Positions 17,193 through 26,109 of a DNA stretch of 37,227 nucleotides are shown in pieces. A program made the translations under genes and the position numbers. Position 1 is the first letter of the stretch, and each line of letters starts with the position of its first letter. The notes beneath the pieces were generated by a model. The model had not been told where the DNA came from. It did no database searches and was given only the letters and a program-made list of their open reading frames with translations. The stretch is from an uncultured bacterium (GTDB lineage: Bacteria > Verrucomicrobiota > Lentisphaeria > Victivallales > Victivallaceae), in NCBI GenBank assembly GCA_900551245.1, contig URVC01000045.1, positions 1 through 37,227 of the forward strand, in the 5' to 3' direction.

Positions 17193-18203
17193 ATGCGGAA
17201 AATCAGAATCGGGCAGATCGGCGTCGGCCACAACCACGCCTCGGAAAAGATGGCCGCGCTGCGCCGCCTCAGCGATTTCTACGAGGTGGTCGGCATCGTC
17301 GAGGAGGATGATTCCTGGTGGAGCCGCCGCGGCGGATGGGCGATGTACCAGGGGATCCCGCGCCTCACGGAGGAGGAGCTTTTCAACACGCCCGGACTGG
17401 AGGCGGTCGCGGTGGAGACCGACGGCTTCGAACTCTTGGAGACGGCGCGCCGCTGTGTCGACCGGAATCTCTCCATTCACATGGATAAACCCGGCGGCGA
17501 GAAGCTCGAACCGTTTTGCGACCTTCTGAATGAGTTCCGCCGCAAACACCTGACGATTCAGCTCGGTTACATGTACCGCAACAATCCGGCGGTTCAGTAC
17601 TGCCTTGAGGCGGTCCGCAAAGGGTGGCTCGGCGAGATCTTCGAGGTGCACGCGGTGATGAACCGTTACGACGGGCACGACGAGGCCTACCGCCGCTGGC
17701 TCGCGCAGTTTCAGGGCGGGGCGGTCTACATCTTCGCCGGGCATCTGATCGATCTGGTGGTGGCGCTGCTGGGTCGTCCGTTGCGGGTGACGCCCTACCT
17801 CACGAAGACGCGCGACGACAATCTGTACGACACCGGCGTGGCCGTGCTGGAGTATCCGCGTGCAGTCGCCACGGTGCGGACCGGCGTCACGGAGGTGGAC
17901 GGCATGAAGCACCGGCGGCTGATCGTCTGCGGCACGAAGGGGTCGATCGAAATCTGTCCGCTGGAACACCCGGCGGACCGTTACCGGCTCGATCCGCTCC
18001 ATCTGCGACTGACGCTGCTGGAGGGGAACGAGAGCTTCGAGGCCGGCACTCACATTGTGGATGTCGGCGTCATGAACGGGCGGTACGACAACCAGCTGAT
18101 CGAACTGGCGAAGATCATCCGGAACGAGATGGAGAACCCGTGGCCGTTCCCGCATGAACGGATTGTCCAGGAGGCGCTGCTGCGCGCTTCCGGCTGTCTT
18201 TGA
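17193..18203 (+). CDS. Gfo/Idh/MocA-family oxidoreductase
   Basis: A 336-residue NAD(P)-dependent oxidoreductase. The N-terminal Rossmann fold opens with IRIGQIGVGHNHASEKM, a glycine-rich loop. The family's EKP motif appears as DKP (residues 98-100, in HMDKPGGE), a conservative change. The C-terminal alpha/beta domain has the GHLIDLVVALLG segment seen in many members. GGAG just before the ATG supports the start. It lies between the MDR and SDR genes of the same operon, so it is expected to act on the same sugar or cyclitol. A second, different member of the family follows at 19279. Substrate not recognised. Confidence 0.9.
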   Translation: MRKIRIGQIGVGHNHASEKMAALRRLSDFYEVVGIVEEDDSWWSRRGGWAMYQGIPRLTEEELFNTPGLEAVAVETDGFELLETARRCVDRNLSIHMDKPGGEKLEPFCDLLNEFRRKHLTIQLGYMYRNNPAVQYCLEAVRKGWLGEIFEVHAVMNRYDGHDEAYRRWLAQFQGGAVYIFAGHLIDLVVALLGRPLRVTPYLTKTRDDNLYDTGVAVLEYPRAVATVRTGVTEVDGMKHRRLIVCGTKGSIEICPLEHPADRYRLDPLHLRLTLLEGNESFEAGTHIVDVGVMNGRYDNQLIELAKIIRNEMENPWPFPHERIVQEALLRASGCL

Positions 18204-18255
18204 TCTGCAAAGCGCAAAGAATGTCGTTTTCACGATTGGAAAGAAAGGATCTGTG

Positions 18256-19275
18256 ATGAACTCTCCCAAAACAGTGCTGGTGCTCGGCGCCTCCGGGGCG
18301 ATGGGGCAGTACCTTCTCCCGCGTCTGGTGGAGCTGGGGTACCGGATTGACGGTGTTTCGCTGGACGAGGTGAAAAATCCGCTGTCGGGGGTTTCGTACC
18401 TCCGCGCGAACGCCAAGGATCGGAATGTCTACCGCGAACTGCTTGCGAAGAACTACGACGGCATCGTCGACTTCCTCACCTACAGCACCGCGGAATTGCC
18501 GTGGTATCTGCCGCAGGCATTGAACCACACCGATCACTACATCTTTCTCTCGAGCTGCCGGGTGTTCGATGACAAAGAGCACCCGGTCCGGGAGAGTTCG
18601 CCGCGGTTGATCGACTCGTCGACCGATGTTCTGCTGCGTAATTCGGACGACTACTGCATCTACAAGGCGCGGGGCGAAAACATCCTGCGCGCCTCCGCCC
18701 GACGGAACTGGACGATCGTCCGCCCCGCCACCACCTATTCCTTCATGCGCTACCAGCTGGTGACGCTGGAGGCGGCGAACAACGTCGGCCGCGCCTTCGC
18801 CGGGAAGCGGGTGGTCGTGCCGGAACAGGCGCGGGAGAAGCAGGCGACGCTGAGCTGGGGCGGCGACGTCGCCCGCATGCTTTCTGGACTCCTCTTCCTC
18901 GACCGGGCGCTCGGCGACGACTTCAACGTGGCGACCGGGGAGCACCATTCGTGGGAGGAGATTGCCGCCTATTACAAGGACATCTGCAATCTCGACGCGG
19001 TCTGGGTGGACAAGGAGGATTACCTTCGCATCCTTTCGCCCGACCCGTACATCATGGGGCCGCGCTGGCAGCTTGAATACGCCCGGCTCTTCACCCGGGT
19101 GACCGACAACAGCAAGATCCTCGCCGCGGTCGGAATGAAGCAGAGCGATCTTATGCCGCTCTACGAGGGATTGAAGCTGGAGATCGGCCGCTGTCCGAAG
19201 GATACCGTCTGGCCGGTCAACACGGCGATGGATGAATACCTTGCCGCGATGGATCGAAACGGCGCAGGGAGGTGA
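18256..19275 (+). CDS. NAD-dependent epimerase/dehydratase (extended SDR) protein
   Basis: A 339-residue extended short-chain dehydrogenase. The NAD-binding loop is GASGAMG (residues 11-17), and the catalytic YxxxK is Y133-K137 in DDYCIYKARGEN. AAGAAAGGA six bases upstream decides the ATG at 18256; the frame reaches back to 18154 across the previous gene's end. Proteins of this type epimerise, dehydrate or oxidise nucleotide-bound or free sugars. The surroundings suggest a free sugar or sugar acid. It sits 52 bases after the first Gfo/Idh/MocA gene and 3 before the second, inside the operon. Confidence 0.88.
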   Translation: MNSPKTVLVLGASGAMGQYLLPRLVELGYRIDGVSLDEVKNPLSGVSYLRANAKDRNVYRELLAKNYDGIVDFLTYSTAELPWYLPQALNHTDHYIFLSSCRVFDDKEHPVRESSPRLIDSSTDVLLRNSDDYCIYKARGENILRASARRNWTIVRPATTYSFMRYQLVTLEAANNVGRAFAGKRVVVPEQAREKQATLSWGGDVARMLSGLLFLDRALGDDFNVATGEHHSWEEIAAYYKDICNLDAVWVDKEDYLRILSPDPYIMGPRWQLEYARLFTRVTDNSKILAAVGMKQSDLMPLYEGLKLEIGRCPKDTVWPVNTAMDEYLAAMDRNGAGR

Positions 19276-19278
19276 ATC

Positions 19279-20415
19279 ATGGCGAAGCAATGGCGTGTCG
19301 CGGTCGCGTTCGACACGACGCAGATTTTTCTCAAGGGACACGGCACTCACCTGGCGTTCGTCGGTCTGCCCGGGGTGGAGCATGTCGCGCTGGCGGATCC
19401 CAATCACGAGGGGCTTGAGAAACGCATGTGCGAGCTCGGGGCGAAGCGTCATTACGATGATTATCTGGAGATGCTCGACCGGGAACAACCGCAGATCGTC
19501 GTGCTCGGTTCCCGGCTGCCGGAGGATCACGATGTTCAGATCCGGGCGGCGGTGGAGCGGGGGATCCACGTGTTCTGCGAGAAGCCGATGACCAGCGATC
19601 TCCGCGTCGCCGACGAACTGATCGCTCTTGCAAAGAAGCACAACGCGAAGATCGCTGTCGCCCATCTGGCGCGTCACGCTCTGGTGTTTCAGACGATGAA
19701 ACGAATGATCGAAGAGGGCGCGATCGGCACCCCGCTCACCTTCTACGGCCGGGGCAAGGAGGATGAGCGCGGCGGCGGCGAGGATATGGTGGTGCTCGGT
19801 ACTCACATCCTCGATCTGGGCTGTTATCTCTTCGGCGCTCCGGCGTCGGTCAGCGCGGAGATCACGGTCGAGGGGCGGCCGCTCCGCCGGGAGGACCGCT
19901 CTGTCACGAAGGAGCCGCTCGGTCCGGTCGCCGGGGACAATGTGTTCGCGCTCTACCGCTTTCCGAACAGCGTCCGCGGAATCTTCGAGAGCCGCAAAGG
20001 GCTGTTCCGGAAGCAGGTGCGGATGGGCGTTTCGGTGGTCGGTACCGAAGGAATTCTGAGTGTCCGCTATGACAATGACCGGAAACTCCGGCTGAGCCGC
20101 ACGCCGTATCCGCCGGAGGACGAAGCCGCCTACGAGGAGGTGCCGCTGGTTGAGACGCGGCAGATTCCGGGGGCGGAAGAGCTGCGCGATTTCGGTTACT
20201 TCTGGTATTTCCGGGAGAACAACCGGTTTGCCGCGTGGGATCTGATCCGTGCGATCGAGGAGGAGCGGCAGCCGCTGGCGAGCGCGTACGACGCCCGGAA
20301 GGTTCTGGAGATGATCAACGGCGCCTATGCGTCGCAGTTGACCGGACGGGTGGTTCCGCTGCCGCTCGCGGAGCGGGAACATCCTCTGGAAAAGCAGGAG
20401 AATGTTGCAAAATGA
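19279..20415 (+). CDS. Gfo/Idh/MocA-family oxidoreductase (second copy)
   Basis: A 378-residue member of the family with a canonical EKP motif (residues 101-103, FCEKPMT) and GTHILDLGCYLFG in the C-terminal domain. The Rossmann start is unusual: RVAVAFDTTQIFLKGH has no GxGxxG loop, so cofactor binding may differ or be lost. This could mean the protein binds NAD tightly, as in related sugar 3-dehydrogenases, or serves another role. GGGAGGTG directly before the ATG supports the start. Its stop overlaps the start of the amidohydrolase by four bases (ATGA), showing translational coupling. It is clearly different in sequence from the other copy at 17193, so it is not a recent duplication. Confidence 0.88.
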   Translation: MAKQWRVAVAFDTTQIFLKGHGTHLAFVGLPGVEHVALADPNHEGLEKRMCELGAKRHYDDYLEMLDREQPQIVVLGSRLPEDHDVQIRAAVERGIHVFCEKPMTSDLRVADELIALAKKHNAKIAVAHLARHALVFQTMKRMIEEGAIGTPLTFYGRGKEDERGGGEDMVVLGTHILDLGCYLFGAPASVSAEITVEGRPLRREDRSVTKEPLGPVAGDNVFALYRFPNSVRGIFESRKGLFRKQVRMGVSVVGTEGILSVRYDNDRKLRLSRTPYPPEDEAAYEEVPLVETRQIPGAEELRDFGYFWYFRENNRFAAWDLIRAIEEERQPLASAYDARKVLEMINGAYASQLTGRVVPLPLAEREHPLEKQENVAK

Positions 20416-21185
20416 TTCTTGATTCCCATGTTCATCTGCCCTCTGCCAATCACGCGAAAGAGGAGGAGGGCGTCTTTATTTCCTATTTCCCCGACTGGCG
20501 CTCCGCGGTCGACTACTCCCGCCGGACCGGAATCGATGGAATGATCTTCACCACCTGGGAGGGGGTGTGGGCCGACACGGAGGAGGAGCTGGAATCTGCC
20601 AACCGGGAGGCGCTGGCGATTCACGAGTGTGACCGGCGGCTCTACCCCGGGGTGAGCATCCACCCGGCCTTTCCGGAGTGTTCGAAAAAGTGGTTGAAGA
20701 GATTCCGGGAGCGGGGTTTGGTCTGGGTGGGGGAGCTGGTCCACTACCGGGCGAACCGGGGGGACTACGACAGTGCGGAGTGGATCCGGCTCTTCGAGCT
20801 GGCCGGAGAGTTCGGCATGATCGTTCAGTTGCACTCTTCGCCGAGTGTAATCCGGCTGGCGAAGCGTCTGCCGGAACTGAAGATCGTCAACTCCCACGTT
20901 GAAATTCCGTTGCTGAAGGAGCTCGCGGCGTGTCCGGGCGTCATGCTCGACGTCAGCGGGTTTGCCGGCGGACTCCGGTTCAATTCGATGGAGTACGCCT
21001 TGCGGGAGATGGGGCCGGACCGGTTGCTTTTCGGTACCGACTTCACGGTGTATGAGCCGGAATCGTTTCTGCTGCGGTCGCGCCACGCGTTTCCCGACCC
21101 GGAAATGCGCGGGAAACTCTACTGTGGCAATCTTTTGTCACTGCTCGCTTCGGCAGGGGCGGGGAACCCATTTCAGGAGGATTAG
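20412..21185 (+). CDS. Amidohydrolase-2-like TIM-barrel hydrolase
   Basis: A 257-residue metal-dependent hydrolase. Metal-site landmarks are DSHVHL (H6, H8), QLHSSPS, NSHVE and the final FGTDFTV Asp. This is the pattern of the amidohydrolase-2 group, which includes lactonases, decarboxylases and TatD-like hydrolases. The ATG overlaps the previous stop (ATGA). In an operon of sugar dehydrogenases, a lactonase opening the product of the Gfo/Idh/MocA step is a natural guess, but that is inference. Compared with usual amidohydrolase-2 proteins (about 280-330 residues) it is short. Confidence 0.85.
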   Translation: MILDSHVHLPSANHAKEEEGVFISYFPDWRSAVDYSRRTGIDGMIFTTWEGVWADTEEELESANREALAIHECDRRLYPGVSIHPAFPECSKKWLKRFRERGLVWVGELVHYRANRGDYDSAEWIRLFELAGEFGMIVQLHSSPSVIRLAKRLPELKIVNSHVEIPLLKELAACPGVMLDVSGFAGGLRFNSMEYALREMGPDRLLFGTDFTVYEPESFLLRSRHAFPDPEMRGKLYCGNLLSLLASAGAGNPFQED

Positions 21186-21188
21186 GTC

Positions 21189-22145
21189 ATGTATGCGATG
21201 AAAGTGGATGATGCGCAGGCCATGCACTGGACGGAGGTCCCCGACCCGGTGCCGAAGGCGGGGGAAGTTCTGCTGAAGATTCGCGCGGCCGCGCTGAACC
21301 GCGCCGATTTGCTCCAGCGGGCGGGCAAGTATCCGCCGCCGCCCGGCTGGCCCGAGTGGATGGGGCTGGAGGTGGCGGGCACCGTCCTTGCCGCCCCCGC
21401 CGGGAGCCGCTGGAAGGCGGGCGACGAGGTGTGCGCACTGCTCGGCGGCGGCGGATACGCCGAAAAGATCGCCGTGCCGGAAGGAATGGTCCTGCCGGTT
21501 CCGGCGGGGCTGTCGATGGCGGAAGCCGCGTCTCTGCCGGAGGTGTTTGCGACCGCGTATCTGAATCTCTTCTTCGAGGCGAATATGAGGGCAGGGGAGA
21601 CGGTTTTCGTGCAGGCGGGGGCGAGCGGGCTCGGACTGGCGGCGATTCAGCTGGCGAAATCGTTCGGCGCGAAGGTGATGACCTCGGTCGGTTCGCCGGA
21701 GAAAGCCGAGGCGGTCCGCCGCATCGGGGCGGACTGGGTGCTGGAGCGCCATCGAGATGATCCGGTTGCGGCGTTCGAGGCGCACCCGGTGGATATCGCG
21801 CTCGACTGCGTCGGCGGCGAGGTGCTCGGGAACTGCATCGAAAAACTCGCGCCCGGCGGCCGCTGGATCCTCATTTCAACCCTCGGCGGGGAGTTCGCCC
21901 GGATCAGTCTCCGGCCGATTCTCAAGCGGGGAATCCGGCTGATCGGGAGCACGCTGCGCAGCCGGCCGACGGAGATGAAGGCGCGGATTCTGCACGGGCT
22001 CGAAGAGAAGGTCTGGCTGAAATTCGCGTCGAAGGAGATTCGTCCGGTGATCCACGCGGTGCTGCCGGTCGCCCGGGCCGAAGAGGCGCATGCGATTTTG
22101 CAGCGCAACGGGAACATCGGCAAAGTGGTGCTGGAGATCGACTGA
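21189..22145 (+). CDS. PIG3-type NAD(P)H quinone oxidoreductase (MDR)
   Basis: A 318-residue MDR protein close to the zeta-crystallin/PIG3 quinone oxidoreductase group. It has no zinc ligands. It contains ALNRADLLQRAGKYPPPPG near residue 37, typical of this group, and the cofactor loop GASGLGLAAIQLAKSFGAK. AGGAGG nine bases before the ATG fits. It follows the amidohydrolase by three bases and precedes the transporter by one, so it is firmly within the operon. It could regenerate cofactor, reduce an enone formed by dehydration of the sugar, or be a passenger. Confidence 0.88.
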   Translation: MYAMKVDDAQAMHWTEVPDPVPKAGEVLLKIRAAALNRADLLQRAGKYPPPPGWPEWMGLEVAGTVLAAPAGSRWKAGDEVCALLGGGGYAEKIAVPEGMVLPVPAGLSMAEAASLPEVFATAYLNLFFEANMRAGETVFVQAGASGLGLAAIQLAKSFGAKVMTSVGSPEKAEAVRRIGADWVLERHRDDPVAAFEAHPVDIALDCVGGEVLGNCIEKLAPGGRWILISTLGGEFARISLRPILKRGIRLIGSTLRSRPTEMKARILHGLEEKVWLKFASKEIRPVIHAVLPVARAEEAHAILQRNGNIGKVVLEID

Positions 22146-22146
22146 G

Positions 22147-23427
22147 ATGAGTTCCGGAGCCTCCCGCAGCCGGGCGGCGGAACCGCTCGTTTTCTGCCGG
22201 AGATTCTGTTTCTGGCTGATCCTGAGCGGAACCGGGCTCTACTTCTTCGCCAACATCCAGCGGGTGGCGATTCCGGGAGCGATCTTCGATCTGCTGCAGG
22301 AGGATCTGCATCTGACCGCGCCGGGCGTCACCGCGCTCGGTTCGGTCTTCATGTATGTCTACGCACTGAATCAGTTGCTGATCGGACTCTTCGTCAGCCG
22401 TTACGGCGGGCGGCGGGTGATTCTGCCCGGCGCGTTGCTCTTCTGTCTGGGGTCACTGCTCTTTCCGCTCTCTTCGGGGATCTGGCTCTACGTCAGCCGG
22501 GCGCTGACCGGATTCGGGGCGAGTTCGCTCTATCTCGCGCTCATCGACGAAACAATCCGCGCCTGCCGTAAAAACTACGCCATCGTGGTCTCGCTGGTGA
22601 TCACGGCGGGGTACGCCGGCGGCATCGTCGCCAACGCGCCGTTTGTCGCCGTGGTCCGGGCGGCCGGGTGGCAGCGGACACTGCTCGGTGTCGCCGGGCT
22701 GACGATCCTCTGCTGCCTCCTGTTTGCGGCGGTCTCCTCGTTGCGGAAACTGCCGCCGGTGCGGCGCGATGTCCCGTTCCGGTTTTCCCCCTTCTGCCAG
22801 GTTCTGGCGGTGGGGAACAACCGGATGGTGTTCCTTTTCAGCGGCCTCAATTTCGGACTTTACTACGTGATCCAGACGGTGATCGGCAAGAAATTTCTGG
22901 AGGATTTCTGCGGGTTCTCCTCGCCGGATGCGGCGTGGATCCTCTCGCTGACCGGACTGATTTCGGCGGTCGCGGGAACCCTGCTCGCGCTGCTGAGCCG
23001 TCTGGCCGGAAACCGGCGGGCCGTCTTCTGCCGCATCGCGGGGGCGGTCAGCGTTTCGGTGTGCGGGCTCATCACGCTCCTTCTGCTCTGCGATCTCCAC
23101 AGCGGCTGGATTGCGTTGCTCTTCTGTTTGCTCGCCTCCACCGGGAGCATGTCGTCGATCGCGATTCCGCTGCTGCACGAAACCAATCCGCGCGAACTGG
23201 CCGGACCGGCGGTCTGTTTCATGAACTTCAGCTTCTACCTCGCGGTCGCGTTTTTCGGGAATCTCGCCGGCTGGCTGTTGAACACCTTCCCGCCGGAAAC
23301 GGTCGGCAACACGCTGGTCTATCCGCGAAACTCCTACCTTGCGGTGTTCGCCGTGCTGGCGTTGGCCTCCGTCGCGGTGCTCCTGGGGGCGCTGAACGTG
23401 CGGGAGAGGGCCGGGCGGCGGATTTGA
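22147..23427 (+). CDS. MFS transporter
   Basis: A 426-residue inner-membrane protein with about twelve hydrophobic segments in two sets of six. The loop between TM2 and TM3 has the MFS signature-like VSRYGGRRVILPG. The start at 22147 lies one base after the preceding stop. As the last gene of the dehydrogenase operon it is the probable importer of the operon's substrate, or an exporter of its product. Its family within the MFS cannot be given from sequence reading alone. Confidence 0.87.
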   Translation: MSSGASRSRAAEPLVFCRRFCFWLILSGTGLYFFANIQRVAIPGAIFDLLQEDLHLTAPGVTALGSVFMYVYALNQLLIGLFVSRYGGRRVILPGALLFCLGSLLFPLSSGIWLYVSRALTGFGASSLYLALIDETIRACRKNYAIVVSLVITAGYAGGIVANAPFVAVVRAAGWQRTLLGVAGLTILCCLLFAAVSSLRKLPPVRRDVPFRFSPFCQVLAVGNNRMVFLFSGLNFGLYYVIQTVIGKKFLEDFCGFSSPDAAWILSLTGLISAVAGTLLALLSRLAGNRRAVFCRIAGAVSVSVCGLITLLLLCDLHSGWIALLFCLLASTGSMSSIAIPLLHETNPRELAGPAVCFMNFSFYLAVAFFGNLAGWLLNTFPPETVGNTLVYPRNSYLAVFAVLALASVAVLLGALNVRERAGRRI

Positions 23428-23452
23428 GAATCCTGTTTTCCGGGTGTATATT
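23424..23452 (+). promoter_or_regulatory. Promoter of hrpB overlapping the MFS stop codon
   Basis: TTGAGA (23424-23429), 17 bases, TATATT (23447-23452). The predicted transcription start is 23459-23461, at or within two bases of the hrpB ATG (23461), and no ribosome-binding site is present. This would produce a leaderless mRNA. Confidence 0.65.
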
Positions 23453-23460
23453 ATCCGGAT

Positions 23461-25950
23461 ATGATGGAAGATGAAAAACAGCTCCTGCCGGTCGGCGCCG
23501 TCCTGCCGGAACTCTTTGCCGCGCTCCGTTCGTCGGGCGGCGCCGTGCTCGCCGCCGCGCCCGGTGCGGGCAAGACCACGCTGGTGCCGGGGGCCTGCCT
23601 CGATGAACCGGAGTTCGCTTCTGGCCGCATCCTGCTTTTGGAGCCGCGCCGGGTCGCCGCCCGCGCCGCGGCGCGCCGCATCGCCTCTCTGCTCGGCGAA
23701 CCGGTCGGCCGCCGGGTCGGCTACATCGTGCGCGGTGACTCCCGGTATACGGCGGAGACCCGGATTCTCGTGGTCACCGAAGGGGTGCTGATCCGGCGGA
23801 TTCAGGAGGATCCGGCGCTGGAGGACACCGCGCTGGTCATCTTCGACGAATTTCACGAACGCAGTCTCGACGCCGATCTCGGGCTGGCGCTGGTGCTCGA
23901 TCTGCGCGGCGCGCTCCGGCCGGAGTTGAAGGTGCTGGTGATGTCCGCGACGCTGGAGACGGAAGCGGTCTCCCGACTGCTCGGCGGAGTGCCGGTGATC
24001 GAGGCGCCGGGCCGCCAGTTCCCGGTGGAACAGCGCTGGAGCGCCCCCGGAACGCTCGACCGGTTTCATCCGGCCCCCGCCGTTGCCCGCGCCTGCGCCG
24101 GACTCTACCGCGAAAAGGCCGGTGACATGCTGGTCTTTCTGCCCGGCATGGCGGAGATCGAAGCGACCCGGGCACTGCTGGAGACGATGCTGCCGGAGGA
24201 GGCGCTTCTGCTGCCGCTTCACGGTTCGCTCTCCCCCGCCGAACAGGATCGCGCGCTTCAGCCCGCCCCGCCGGGGCGGCGGAAGGTGGTGCTCGCCACC
24301 AACATCGCCGAAAGCAGTCTCACCATCGACGGGGTGACGCTGGTGGTCGATTCCGGATTGGAGCGAAGATTGCGCTATTCGCCCGCGGCGGGCATCTCCT
24401 TTCTCGAACTCGGGCGCATTTCGCAGGCGTCCGCCGCCCAGCGCAGCGGCCGGGCGGGACGGACCGCGCCCGGAACCGCCCTCCGGCTCTGGAGCGAACT
24501 TGAGCACCGGAGTCTGGACGTGCGGACCCGGCCGGAGATTCTCGATGCCGATCTGGCCGGTTTTGCGTTGGAGCTGGCGGCGTGGGGGGCCTCGCCCGCC
24601 GATCTCGCCTGGCTGGACCCGCCGCCGGAGGCGGGATTTGCCGCCGCGCGGAAACTGCTCACCGAACTCGGCGCCCTCGACCGGGAGGGGCAGCTTACGT
24701 CGCGCGGACGGAAACTTGCCTCGTTGCCGGTCCATCCCCGGCTAGGGATGATGCTGTTGCGCGCCGCCGAACTCGGACTTGCCCCGCTCGGCGCGGAACT
24801 TGCCGCGCTTCTGGAAGAACGTGACGTTCGCCGGAGCTTTTCCGGCGCCGATTTGCGCGAGCGGGTCGAACGGATGCGCCGCCACCCCGGGGAGTTCCGC
24901 AACCAGCTGGTGATCAAGCAACAGCTTCTCTCGCTCCTCCGGGGTAAGGAGGAGCAAATTCCGGTGGAGAAGTGCGGCCTTCTCACCGCGTTCGCCTATC
25001 CCGGCCGGATCGGCCGCGCCCGCGGCCGCCACAGCACCGGCTATCTGCTCAGCGGCGGCTCCGGCGCCCGGCTGGAGGAGGGGGATGCGCTCTGCCGCGA
25101 GGAGTTTCTCGCGGTTGCCCGCCTTGACGGCGCCGCCGGGCGCGAGGCGGTGATCCGGCTGGCGGCGCCGCTCGACGAAGAGGAGCTGGAACTGCTGTTC
25201 GCCGATGGATTGACCACCCGCGTGACGGTGGAGTTCGATCCGGAGCGGGAACGCGCGGTCGCCCGGGAGGAGCTCCGGTTCGGCGCTCTGCTGCTCAAAA
25301 GCACTCCGGTGGAGCCGCCGCCCGGCGCACTGCCCCGCGCGGTGCTCGCTTCGGCGCTCGACCGGAAGCTGGAACTGCCGCCGTTCGAGCAGAAGGCGGC
25401 ACGGCGACTGCTGGAGCGGGTCCGCTACGCCGCGAAACAGGAGCCGGAACGCTATCCGGAGTGGTCGGAAGAGGCGTTCCGCCGGATTCTGCCGGAGCTT
25501 GCCGCGCCCTATTTCCCGGAGGTGCGGAGCTTCTCCGATCTCGCCCGCGCCGATTTTCTCACAGTTCTGCGCACGGAGCTCGGCCCGGAACGGTTGCGCG
25601 AGCTCGACCGCGATTATCCGGAAAACTTCACTTCGCCTGCCGGTGCCGCCCACAAGATCGACTACTCCGGCGTGGAGCCGACTCTGCCGGTCCGGGTGCA
25701 GGAGATGTACGGCGTGCAGGTGCATCCGGTGCTGGGCCGTTCCCGTCGGCCGTTGCGGGTGGAACTGCTCTCGCCCGCCGGGCGTCCGGTTCAGGTCACC
25801 ACCGATCTGCCCGGATTCTGGCGGGGGAACTGGCCACTGGTCCGCAAGGAGATGAAGGGGCGCTACCCCAAGCACTTCTGGCCGGAGAACCCCGCGGAGG
25901 CGCTCCCCACCACCCGCACCCGGGCGAAGATGGAGCAGGAGAGGCGGTGA
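23461..25950 (+). CDS. hrpB: ATP-dependent RNA helicase HrpB
   Basis: An 829-residue DEAH/RHA-type helicase, close to the usual length of about 810. Motif I is GAGKT (35-39). Motif II is DEFH (129-132, in DEFHERSLDADLGLAL), typical of HrpB. Motif III is SAT (162-164). QRSGRAGRTAPG is motif VI. The HrpB-specific C-terminal region ends in WPLVRKEMKGRYPKHFWPEN, a strong family hallmark. The gene has its own promoter and no visible ribosome-binding site. It is transcribed in the same direction as the sugar operon but appears unrelated in function. Its cellular role in bacteria is little understood. Confidence 0.95.
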   Translation: MMEDEKQLLPVGAVLPELFAALRSSGGAVLAAAPGAGKTTLVPGACLDEPEFASGRILLLEPRRVAARAAARRIASLLGEPVGRRVGYIVRGDSRYTAETRILVVTEGVLIRRIQEDPALEDTALVIFDEFHERSLDADLGLALVLDLRGALRPELKVLVMSATLETEAVSRLLGGVPVIEAPGRQFPVEQRWSAPGTLDRFHPAPAVARACAGLYREKAGDMLVFLPGMAEIEATRALLETMLPEEALLLPLHGSLSPAEQDRALQPAPPGRRKVVLATNIAESSLTIDGVTLVVDSGLERRLRYSPAAGISFLELGRISQASAAQRSGRAGRTAPGTALRLWSELEHRSLDVRTRPEILDADLAGFALELAAWGASPADLAWLDPPPEAGFAAARKLLTELGALDREGQLTSRGRKLASLPVHPRLGMMLLRAAELGLAPLGAELAALLEERDVRRSFSGADLRERVERMRRHPGEFRNQLVIKQQLLSLLRGKEEQIPVEKCGLLTAFAYPGRIGRARGRHSTGYLLSGGSGARLEEGDALCREEFLAVARLDGAAGREAVIRLAAPLDEEELELLFADGLTTRVTVEFDPERERAVAREELRFGALLLKSTPVEPPPGALPRAVLASALDRKLELPPFEQKAARRLLERVRYAAKQEPERYPEWSEEAFRRILPELAAPYFPEVRSFSDLARADFLTVLRTELGPERLRELDRDYPENFTSPAGAAHKIDYSGVEPTLPVRVQEMYGVQVHPVLGRSRRPLRVELLSPAGRPVQVTTDLPGFWRGNWPLVRKEMKGRYPKHFWPENPAEALPTTRTRAKMEQERR

Positions 25951-25956
25951 AGAGGG

Positions 25957-25985
25957 GCGGAAGGCTCCTTCGCGTTTGATTTTTT
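25957..25985 (+). terminator. Possible terminator after hrpB
   Basis: A GC-rich hairpin (25957-25973, pairing GC-GAAG with CTTC-GC around a GCTC loop, one bulged G) is followed by TTTGATTTTTT. It begins six bases after the hrpB stop codon. Confidence 0.45.
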
Positions 25986-26008
25986 CCTGTTTTTTACCCT
26001 TTGGGCGC

Positions 26009-26037
26009 TTGCAGAGAGCGACATGAAATGCTAATTT
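26009..26037 (+). promoter_or_regulatory. Possible promoter of the etf-lactate dehydrogenase operon
   Basis: TTGCAG (26009-26014), 17 bases, TAATTT (26032-26037). It would give a leader of about 65 bases before the etfB ATG. The boxes are moderate; no operator was recognised. Confidence 0.4.
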
Positions 26038-26109
26038 TACCGGATATGGGAAATGCAAGCCGGTAACGGCTCCTGCCGCCGCCGGGGGAACATCAAACAG
26101 GGAGCAGGG

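Noticed and set aside
16080..18416. A 778-codon minus-strand open frame.
   Set aside because: It is the shadow of the MDR and first Gfo/Idh/MocA genes, which have ribosome-binding sites and family motifs.
18115..20382. A 755-codon minus-strand open frame.
   Set aside because: It is antisense to the SDR and second Gfo/Idh/MocA genes, with no domain of its own.
22453..24735. A 760-codon minus-strand open frame.
   Set aside because: It is antisense to the MFS and hrpB genes and spans their boundary; Arg/Gly/Pro-rich translation typical of a shadow.
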